From NCBI GenBank assembly GCA_028456385.1, contig JALNQF010000732.1, forward strand, positions 1-15,372: a stretch of DNA of 15,372 nucleotides, read 5' to 3'. How positions within the stretch are numbered: the stretch's first letter is position 1; each line of letters starts with the position of its first letter. This document shows positions 6,089 to 13,184 of the stretch, in pieces. Under the pieces are notes generated by a model. That model saw only the letters and a list, made by a program, of their open reading frames with translations, did not search any database and was not told the DNA's origin. The position numbers were made by a program, and so were the translations under genes. The DNA comes from Ophiosphaerella korrae (taxonomy: Eukaryota > Ascomycota > Dothideomycetes > Pleosporales > Phaeosphaeriaceae).

Positions 6089-7732
6089 CTACTTACGCTT
6101 GTTGGTAGTCGACGGAGACTCTCGCACAGAAAGCTTGAAAGGATAGTTGATTGATTCAAGAGCCTTTGAAAAAGCCATGAAAAGATCGCGATCATCCTTA
6201 GCGGCAGCAAGTGCTTTCTTTCCCTTGGAGGCATGATCCATGAGGATCTCGGCAGCACGCGACAACTGATCAGGAACAACGTAGCAGTTATGGCCAGGAG
6301 CGCACTTCCAGCAGCGGTCGCCAGGGTTAGTATCATCATAACACTCACCAAGACTCTTGTTAGCCGCCATCCTCTTGACACACTGATAGCATGTATTTGC
6401 GCGCTGAATACCGGGATCTCCGCGATGGTGGGCCGTAGGGGTATGATAGGCGCTATCTGATCCATCGTCATCATCATTGGAATCCTCCTCAGGTTCAACT
6501 GCGACTTGAGAGCGAGTGGTACGGCGTGGGGTAGCAAGAGCAGTCTCAGCCGAAGTCATCTTGGAAGTTAACAAACTCTTTAACTCTGCCACCTCAGCCA
6601 AGTTCTTCGCCATCATGTCAAGAAGACCCTGGGTCTGAGCTTGAGTCGAATTGCTAGAACCTTGAAGAATGGGACCGGAAATTTTACTCACCGATCCACC
6701 CTGAGAACCGCGCAGTGATCCAGTGGATGTAACACGCTGATGCTTACGTGAAGCCATCCTATCGCGCAACCGCTCACGAAGCAACTGATCCTTCTTGAAA
6801 CTATCGAATAGCAAGCGATCGGACTGACTCATAGGAATGTTGCCATGCTCATCAGCACCCACAGCAAAGAAATCTTCTAGATCGCGTTTACGCTCTGCAG
6901 GAACAGAGCCTGGAGTCGAAGTGACAGCATGGCCAAGAGCACCAGTAACTGATGATCGCTTGGGAGTCGTGATGTTGGGTGTCGCCGTAGTGATGCTGGG
7001 TGTCGCCGTAGCGATGTTGGGTGTCGCCGTAGCGATGTTGGGTGTCGCCGTAGTGATGTTGGGAGTCTCATGGGAGGCCTGGGATGTTCCGATCTCGGGA
7101 GACGCTAGAGCATCAGAGCGCTTGGGGGTGGACACTGGGTCATTATCGAGACGACCAGACTTAACTTCGGCTTGACGAGCCCCGTAAGCACGCGCCTTTG
7201 CATAAGCGCCGCCTAGTGAAAACAGTAAGCTTAAGAAATGATCTTGGGCAACGAAGATTCTCACTAGGAAGGCGGAGCTCTCCTGTAGAGTAACAAATGG
7301 CTCGAAGCGTCTTGTAAGCACCGACACAAGCTCGAGGATTCTGACGGTAAAACTCCTGCTGCTTTTCGGGAGCCTCGATGTATTTGTCCACGAAGTAACG
7401 ACCTACTGGGGTCGAGAGATCGTACTTTTCAAGCCCGGGAGGAACAACGAGATCCTCGGCATCCACAGACTTCCTAATCGCTTCATTGCTGAACAACGAG
7501 CCAGGAGCAGGCTCATCCTCTCCAACCTCAACAAGATCACCAGCTGCTTGCTCGGTCTTCAGCTCAGAATCGCCATCGTTGTCTCCATCGTTCTCAGCCA
7601 GACGAGTAGTTTTTGCTTGCCCATAGCCAGCAGGATCGGTCGGGCGCGCGGAACCGATATTTCTGAAGTTCTGCAATCAACCAGTCAGCATACAACAAGG
7701 GCCGACTAGAGCAGGCGGATACTTACAGCCAT
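6089..7732 (-). CDS. Antisense cargo gene of the copia element, 511-aa protein with six-Cys motif
   Basis: Proposed exons on the minus strand: 7732-7727 (ATG GCT), 7670-7265 and 7212-6089. Intron 1 (56 bp) has GTAAGT, CTGAC and TTGCAG. Intron 2 (52 bp) has GTGAGA, CTTAC and CACTAG. The joined frame is exactly 512 codons including the stop, and the start context CAAGATGGC is the fungal optimum. Protein layout: acidic linker (about 25-55); a folded-looking segment (60-150, YDLSTPVGRYFVDKYIEAP); a 7-residue TPNI-TTA/ATA repeat (187-221); charged helices (245-295); a coiled-coil-like stretch (330-357); an acidic patch (377-390); a six-Cys motif C412-x2-C-x12-C-x9-C-x2-C-x5-C447; and a helical tail. 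The Cys layout recalls fungal zinc clusters but with different spacing. I do not recognise the family. The frame is intact although the neighbouring pol is ruined, which suggests constraint or later arrival. Confidence 0.7.
6971..7069 (-). repeat. 21-bp minisatellite inside the antisense gene
   Basis: Four full 21-bp units (starts 6971, 6992, 7013, 7034) and a partial fifth. On the plus strand each reads GATGYTGGGTGTCGCCGTAG plus one base. They encode the heptad TPN/S-I-T/A-T-A. Because 21 is a multiple of three, copy-number change keeps the reading frame. Confidence 0.85.
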
Positions 7733-7908
7733 CTTGGCAGGCAAGAAGGCGGTGTGAGAATCAGAAAACTGGGGCTACTCGGCCAGGATTGATTGGGTAA
7801 GTGTGCGCGCGAGCACGGGCCCTCTCGCCTAAAAAAAATCACATGACTGCCGAACACAACATCTCTTGAATCGTAGGTGAATAACGATTGTAGCTCACCT
7901 GGGGGGTA
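7733..7908 (-). promoter_or_regulatory. Putative upstream region of the antisense gene
   Basis: 176 bp between the antisense ATG and the 3' LTR. Read on the minus strand it has a run of eight T (7832-7839), a CATGTG box, a GC-rich stretch and a CT-rich leader just before CAAGATGGC. There is no clear TATA box. Transcription could start here or in the antisense direction from the 3' LTR. On the plus strand, GGGGGG at 7901-7906 next to the LTR is a possible polypurine tract. Confidence 0.3.
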
Positions 7909-8059
7909 CGTTGCAGGTCAGGTGAGTACGGAACCTGAACGGAACGCGAGAAACTAACAGATCCCGTCATCTCACGTAGATATACAAGCCATCTCTTTTG
8001 TAGTTACTTCGAACCAATCATCATCCCCCATTCATTCCCAAGCTCACCATCTCACAACA
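7909..8059 (+). repeat. 3' LTR of copia element (5' part shortened)
   Basis: Aligns to the end of the 5' LTR from AGGTCAGGTGAGTACGG onward to CTCACAACA. The beginning is unclear: CGTTG at 7909-7913 could be the worn TGTTG start after a deletion of about 70 bp relative to the 220-bp 5' LTR. It is followed by the CATTG target duplication (8060-8064). Confidence 0.75.
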
Positions 8060-8060
8060 C

Positions 8061-8107
8061 ATTGTGAACTGAAGGCGTGACGTCGGTTTACAGTGCTTCA
8101 ATTGTAT
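8061..8107 (+). repeat. 47-bp tandem repeat, unit 3
   Basis: ATTGTGAACTGAAGG followed by GGTTTACAGTG resembles units 1 and 2 at 3432 and 3479. When the outer TIR element (with one TTAATTAA) and the copia element (with one 5-bp duplication) are removed, ATTGTGA of this unit falls exactly 47 bp after that of unit 2. A T-rich run follows at 8106-8114. Confidence 0.7.
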
Positions 8108-9240
8108 TTTTTTTTGAATTGTGCATCCCGTTACATTATCAAAATGAAATGAAGGAATCATAGCCTTCGGCTGATTTTAACATCAAACTCGCTACCCGTG
8201 TATTTTACTCCGACTCATCTCTCGTTCCTACTATGATTTCTATTGTCAAACGTTTTGCGGGCGCTGGCGGGGTTGGGCTGGGGCCCAAAATTGCCTGAGG
8301 GATGCATGCGGCCCCTTGTATCGCTCTATATTCATGTCGCCGCTAAAGTATTTGAAAGCGTTCGATCAAGCAATGTGCCAAGGGCCGGTGGCTGACAGTG
8401 AAGCTGTCTCGTTTAAGACCATGCTAGAAAGGCTTTTATCACGTCTTTCGAACAGTTCAACATTTTTGCGGTTTGTAGAATTATCTGCTTTCATAACGTG
8501 CGCTTGCGATCTGAAATATCCAGAGCTTCAGGAAGTAAGTGTAGTCTACTCACTACTTGCTACTGTTGTGACATCAGATGGGCTAGCTTTCTGGACAATG
8601 CCTTGCCAGCACGGTCGTTAATTCCGTTTGTGCTGATTGTTCAAGCTACAGTCCTGCCCGTGGAACTGTCGGATGTGATGGTCACTGAGCCACTGGCGCT
8701 AGGTTGTAGACCAGGAAAAAAACCACTGCCTGGGCCCGGAAGTCATTGCTGTAGCATCCCGAGTATAGACTAAGGAGCTAAGCATCTGATACTACTACCT
8801 TTTTTGTAGCATTCCTTTTTGTATCTAGTATGCTATTATCGATTTCCAATTGCAGAACACCTGCCTGCTCATGCATGTTATAGGTATGGAAATAGGCGCA
8901 AAGCAATTGAGCACTATGCTAATCGGACATTGTGTTCGCTGCAGTGTGTCTAAATCCACTAGTCCTAGTAGAGTCACAGTAGCAGTCTAATGGTCCCCCG
9001 TTTCGGAACCTGATTCACTCCAACAGGCCTAGACCCAGTCGAACTATTTAGTCTAGCGTATAAGTGAAATAACAAGATTGATGTAGTATAGGCAAACGAA
9101 CGCCGCTCTGATGCCTTTGTTGCCTACAGCTCGTTCCGATTTTCCACTTCGCCCCAAAGTTCATATAACTCAGCTTTTCCAACTTCGAATTCTCCTTACG
9201 CCAGCCGCGCATAGGGTCCCGACTTCCAAAAATCTCAACC
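8108..9240. other. Intergenic region between the copia element and the 814-aa gene
   Basis: No confident gene. The 22-nt motif shared with repeat R edges is present at 8668-8689 (TGTCGGATGTGATGGTCACT...). A weak TATA-like TATAAG at 9059-9064 lies about 180 nt before the ATG at 9241 and could serve that gene. Other content is unremarkable. Confidence 0.4.
8316..8621 (+). CDS. Weak candidate or gene fragment (up to 101 aa)
   Basis: The frame has a protein-like middle (LKAFDQAMCQGPVADSEAVSF, then RLSNSSTFLRFVELSAFI). A GTAAGT at 8535 with a CAG at 8575-8577 could be a 43-bp intron; splicing would give a stop almost at once. It may be a relic of a host gene or chance. I recognise no domain, and the start codon is not supported by any promoter signal. 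Confidence 0.2.
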   Translation: MYRSIFMSPLKYLKAFDQAMCQGPVADSEAVSFKTMLERLLSRLSNSSTFLRFVELSAFITCACDLKYPELQEVSVVYSLLATVVTSDGLAFWTMPCQHGR

Positions 9241-11685
9241 ATGCGCTCCACTCCTCAACCTTTGGTATCTGATGGCCAGCCAACAGTGTTACCTTCGACA
9301 CCTCCACCGGTAGCTCGACTGAGCCAGCCAACAGTGTTATCTTCGACATCTCCGCCGGTAGCTCAACTGAGCCAGTTTCATACATCTCCGCGAACCATGC
9401 CATTAAACAGACAACAACAGACGGCTTCCTTGATAGCGTCTCCTCAAGATGGTGGCTCACTTACGTATGAGATTGTCAAAGACATGCTCGTTGCCGCATT
9501 TCAGGATACTATCCGTCTCTACGTGCGTCTTCCTAGGTTGCGCGAAGCACTGTTAGACGGATATCGGAGCAGCTATTCTGACTGTGTCGTGTGCGAACGG
9601 GCTCCCTTGGACATTCTAAAACAACGTCTTCGCAATGAGCGCTTGGTCTTTGATGCGTACAACGAGCATCGACTGAACGAGGTATGGGAACTCATCGAGA
9701 AAGGGTCTGAGTTGGGAGACGATATCGATGATGATCTACACTCGTTCCCTTTCCGCTTCCAGGCAGTTACGAGAGGGTTCTTGCAATATGCAGATTTGGA
9801 GCCAATTCACTCAGGCTTGAACAACCCAAGTCAACTCCCTGCTCAGCCTATCCACCAGTCGCCGATAGATAAGGAGTTGCCTTACCTTGAACCATGGGAT
9901 CTCAAAACCACACGCTCAGACTATGAGCAGCAGCTTGATGCGACTACCCAGTTCAGCCCGTTGCAATCGGTTACTAGCCTTTCGATTTATCAGCAGCAGC
10001 CTGACGCACCAGCCCCGCCTAGCCCGTCACGAACCAATTCCTATGGCCCAACCCCAGACGAGTGGATTGATCCAAGAACTCGGTCGTACCCATGTGCGCT
10101 TAGTGCCTCACGACCAGCCAACGAGCTGCAGTTCGATGCAGTTCGCCGGCACTTCCTGCAGCAAATCAATGACTTCACAAACCAAATTTACCAATTTGGT
10201 TCACAGGAAAGCCTTACCTCACCGCCACTTCGAGGACATCAATTTTATCCAGTTCCGCAGGCCTACCCACGCGCCCCAACTATGTATCGCCAACATAGTG
10301 CAGGCTCCTTGCCTCCAGTGAGCGGCGTTCTAGACTCATCACCGATCAATTCGATGTCTAAATTGAGTCAAGTTCCTTCAGATAACGACGTTGCTTCTGG
10401 CACAAATGCTGTTATTCAAGCAACACAGAACAATACTGTGTTTTCTTCGGTACGAGAGAAGCCTATTAGTGGAATGACCGCTAACCCCCCTCTGCAGGAT
10501 ACAGAGGATATGAAAACCCTCCCGAAACGAAGAAATTACGATGCATTAGAAGACTCGCCTAACCCCAACTTCGAGTTTCCAGAAGGCAATATAACCATAG
10601 CAGAGGTGGCAGCGTTCATCCCTCGAGCTATGAACTCGGCGGATCTCGCTGAGCGCTACCTCAACAACGGTGGATCTAATCCGGCTTACACAAAAATGGT
10701 CAACCATTACCGCTTGATGCCAAAAAAAGCGCTTCCTACGAACACTGTCCTCGCAATGGTCAAGAAGGGCATGATGGCACGTGCAAGAGTAGACCCGGCA
10801 TGGGATGGATGGACTGCTGGGACACACCACTTATACCCGAAGCCACCAAACTTTGATCCTACCAATCTTAGTGTCACAGGCCTTCAGAAACCCAGCGTTC
10901 AGAAAAATCAGCTACTAGGCGGAAAAAACCCACCTCCGATTCCGATGAGAGATCTGGCAAACGGCGTTGAGCATTTCCCAGGGGAGAATGAAGGGCTTGA
11001 CCTTACACGCGCTGTGCTGTACTGTGTACAACATCCGGACGAGAATTGGTTCTACCCCGTTGACTTTGCGCGCCTTACTGATCACCTCAACGCTTTGTAC
11101 GGGCCTTTGACCATAACAGACCAGCATTACGACGGCGCAATCGCAGCCCGGTTTACGAGTTACCAGATGGCTGTTGGTATACTGAGCGCTAAGGATCGCA
11201 CGCGAGCTGCCAACGGCCAACTCCAACCTGGCCCTGCCTCCGACAACGACGACCCCTCAGCAGCCAGCCGGCGCAAGCGCAAGCGCAAGAGCAGGGCCAA
11301 GAAAAACAGCGAGGCCAACGCCGTGCGCCGCGAAGACTTGAAAGCGCCTTCAGCCGAGCCTTCAAACAAACGAAGAAAAGTGGCCCCAGAGATCGCAAAG
11401 GCCCCAGCCTCTCGCGCGCAAACTGATGGAAATGTTCCTGCCCAGTTGTTACGGCGCACATCTCCCGTTCACGTTGTCGATGACTACGGCGATATCGACT
11501 CCGATGACGACTTCTACGGCGGTTCTGGACACACGGTGTACAACGCGGCCAAGAGCGCTCCAACCCGTAGGTCAACGCGTGCATCTAGGCCTGTCGCGCG
11601 ATACGGTACGAGCTTGTCTGGGTATGATCTCGAGGATGCATTTGTGGAGAGTGGCCTTTGTAGCGAGCAGTCGCAGGATGCTTGA
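9241..11685 (+). CDS. 814-aa hypothetical protein, probably nuclear
   Basis: An uninterrupted 2.4-kb frame, by far the longest in the window, with a good start context (AACC before ATG). Residues 1-60 are Pro/Ser/Thr-rich and hold a perfect-register 16-residue duplication (13-28 and 29-44). Residues 72-190 are helix-rich and charged (LRNERLVFDAYNEHRLNEVW). Residues 190-440 are Gln/Pro/Ser-rich and probably disordered. Residues 446-650 look folded (ITIAEVAAFIPRAMNSADLA; VDPAWDGWTAGTHHLYPKPP). Basic clusters RRKRKRKSRAKK (677-688) and NKRRK (709-713) resemble nuclear localisation signals. An acidic stretch follows (747-758), then an Arg-rich tail. I recognise no catalytic or DNA-binding family. 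No intron is needed. Codon use and GC content fit host coding sequence, and there are no stops. It could be a lineage-specific gene or cargo of a larger element. Confidence 0.85.
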   Translation: MRSTPQPLVSDGQPTVLPSTPPPVARLSQPTVLSSTSPPVAQLSQFHTSPRTMPLNRQQQTASLIASPQDGGSLTYEIVKDMLVAAFQDTIRLYVRLPRLREALLDGYRSSYSDCVVCERAPLDILKQRLRNERLVFDAYNEHRLNEVWELIEKGSELGDDIDDDLHSFPFRFQAVTRGFLQYADLEPIHSGLNNPSQLPAQPIHQSPIDKELPYLEPWDLKTTRSDYEQQLDATTQFSPLQSVTSLSIYQQQPDAPAPPSPSRTNSYGPTPDEWIDPRTRSYPCALSASRPANELQFDAVRRHFLQQINDFTNQIYQFGSQESLTSPPLRGHQFYPVPQAYPRAPTMYRQHSAGSLPPVSGVLDSSPINSMSKLSQVPSDNDVASGTNAVIQATQNNTVFSSVREKPISGMTANPPLQDTEDMKTLPKRRNYDALEDSPNPNFEFPEGNITIAEVAAFIPRAMNSADLAERYLNNGGSNPAYTKMVNHYRLMPKKALPTNTVLAMVKKGMMARARVDPAWDGWTAGTHHLYPKPPNFDPTNLSVTGLQKPSVQKNQLLGGKNPPPIPMRDLANGVEHFPGENEGLDLTRAVLYCVQHPDENWFYPVDFARLTDHLNALYGPLTITDQHYDGAIAARFTSYQMAVGILSAKDRTRAANGQLQPGPASDNDDPSAASRRKRKRKSRAKKNSEANAVRREDLKAPSAEPSNKRRKVAPEIAKAPASRAQTDGNVPAQLLRRTSPVHVVDDYGDIDSDDDFYGGSGHTVYNAAKSAPTRRSTRASRPVARYGTSLSGYDLEDAFVESGLCSEQSQDA
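9277..9372 (+). repeat. 48-bp in-frame tandem duplication
   Basis: 9277-9324 and 9325-9372 encode QPTVLPSTPPPVARLS and QPTVLSSTSPPVAQLS. The DNA copies differ at only a few positions, so the duplication is fairly recent and frame-preserving. Confidence 0.85.
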
Positions 11686-11770
11686 GGTCTCAAGACAACT
11701 TGGAGTTTCGACGTGGGCAAAACTTGGGTTGCGAATGGAGGGAACTGATTGATTGCTCTGACTATCATCT

Positions 11771-12072
11771 TGCTGGATTTGATGGTCTCTAAGTCACTGA
11801 TGCGAGTGGAGGTTAAAAAAATGGATTGATTGAGTTCCCCCCCTCCCCCCCTTTTCTATCTGCTGCCCTGTCTCCAACTTATTGCTCGTCTCTGCGTAGT
11901 TCCGACTCGGTGGTGGAGAGCCGTAGTTGAGTTGATGCGTAGTAGCTGAGTCGATGCGAGCTAGCGCGCACTAGCATCGCGCACGCGATGCCAGATCGAT
12001 CGCCATCACCATTTCAATCATCATCTGAATCGATTCATAAGCTGGCTCGTACGCCAGCTCATCTGACACATC
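11771..12072 (+). repeat. Repeat R, copy B (uninterrupted)
   Basis: The intact counterpart of copy A. It holds GGATTTGATGGTC, the C-rich tract at 11837-11855, CTCGTCTCTGCG, GGAGAGCCGTAGTTGAG, the palindrome CATCGCGCACGCGATG (11975-11990), AGATCGATCGCCAT, ATCTGAATCGATTCATAAG, and the arms GCTGGC/GCCAGC separated by TCGTAC, ending at ATCTGA. It begins 85 bp after the stop of the 814-aa gene. Open frames inside it are not genes. Confidence 0.7.
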
Positions 12073-12204
12073 TGCCTGCTGGCTGCTACTGATATACTTC
12101 GTTATGCTCTTTGATAACTCTCCTGCTCTAGGGTTGCCCTTTTGTTGGGCATGTGCGTTACCCGATAGCTTCTCTCCTGCCAAAGACCTGTCAAAAGGAT
12201 GCGC

Positions 12205-12345
12205 CGCAGCTGAGTTGTTGGTGCGCCGCCGTTGAGTTGATACTTTGTAGTTGAGTTAGTGGCGAGCTAGTATCGCGCACTAGCATCGCAGATCGGTCGC
12301 ATCATGAGATCCACCTCACCTCATCTTATCTAACAATTGGTCATC
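12205..12345 (+). repeat. Repeat R, copy D (fragment)
   Basis: A third forward piece holding GCGCCGCCGTTGAGTTGATA, TAGTTGAGTTAGTGGC, CGCGCACTAGCATCGCAGAT, then CTCATCTTATCTAACA. It lacks the 5' half. It follows copy B by about 130 bp of unrelated DNA (12073-12204), which has no feature I can name. Confidence 0.5.
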
Positions 12346-12479
12346 TAGCCCATGTTCGCCCAACATTGCAGCGACAAGAAGCGCACTTTAGCTGATTTGA
12401 GAATCATTCCACGCACACTCTAACCATTGTGCGCCTCAACTGTCGACATTCTACCTAACTTGTTAGGCTACAAATAATT

Positions 12480-13100
12480 TATGAAGTCGAACTCATGTGA
12501 ATAAAAGCGAAGGGAAAACTCAAGCTAATCGGCCTTTTCGTCCTTGAAATTGAGACGCACGAGCGCGCATATATATGTATAGGGCTACTAAGAACCGTTA
12601 TTATATATATAGTTATATGTAACCCGAATCTAATAACACCCTTGTTCAGTAGCACAATCTTAGCTGTTACTTGTCTTAACTGTAAAAAATGCTAAAAACA
12701 CCACTAACATTATAAACACCACTAACATTATAGTTTAGTGAGGAACGTTAAAATTTTACAAAGACCCTTCAAAGTTTCATACGTACTCTGTAGCAGTATA
12801 TATACTAAATAGCTATTTTCTTTCTTCTAACACAAGTATAGAATTTTCTTTGTAGGGGTATCAAAAGAGGATAGCCTTTAAGAAAAGATTTTCCTAATAT
12901 ATCTCTACAGCCTAGAGTTTATCACTAACAGATAGAATATAATGCAATGGTGTCACTTGCATCGCTACCCAATAAACTACTTCTTATAATCCCTACTCAC
13001 GCCGCCTATATACCCGGTATGAAACGTGCTCTTCGGCTAAGGCTTGTTTGCAGTTAACATTTTCATGTAGTTACGAAGATTACTAACATCCCTTAGCACG
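12480..13100. other. AT-rich island left of the Fot1-like element
   Basis: Markedly AT- and TpA-rich compared with the flanks (runs such as TTATATATATAGTTATATG). It has no open frame of note. It contains a perfect 18-bp tandem duplication (12696-12713 and 12714-12731, AAACACCACTAACATTAT). It may be an old RIP-mutated repeat; I cannot tell what it was. Confidence 0.4.
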
Positions 13101-13102
13101 TA

Positions 13103-13168
13103 ACGTGTCGGATCGGTGAGCGGGCCAGGACACCGAGTGGGCCACCCCACCAAATCGCGCGAGGTCTC
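13103..13168 (+). repeat. Left terminal inverted repeat of the Fot1-like element
   Basis: 66 bp, identical to the reverse complement of 14870-14935 except at one position (C here, T there) near the inner end. Confidence 0.95.
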
Positions 13169-13184
13169 CTCTATCCCATCAATC

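Larger units (their letters stand above)
4815..8059 (+). mobile_element. Ty1/copia-type LTR retrotransposon, internally deleted, with antisense cargo gene
   Basis: Two direct LTRs begin TGTTG and end CAACA on the best-preserved sides. They are flanked by a 5-bp duplication with one difference: CATCG (4810-4814) and CATTG (8060-8064). Internal order: primer-binding site, C-terminal RT and RNase H remnant on the plus strand, a purine run AAGAGGGG (5879-5886), an intron-containing gene on the minus strand (5969-7732), a short spacer, then the 3' LTR. Gag, protease, integrase and the catalytic part of RT are missing, so the element is not autonomous. LTRs differ at about 12 of 137 aligned positions, which implies an old insertion. 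The element sits immediately right of the outer TIR element. Confidence 0.85.

Noticed and set aside
11189..11584. Minus-strand Arg-rich frames opposite the 814-aa gene
   Set aside because: Their Arg/Cys richness is the complement of the Lys/Arg and Asp-rich codons of the plus-strand gene.
11971..12183. 70-codon minus-strand frame after the 814-aa gene
   Set aside because: Mostly repeat R copy B read backwards; no homologous frame survives in copy A.
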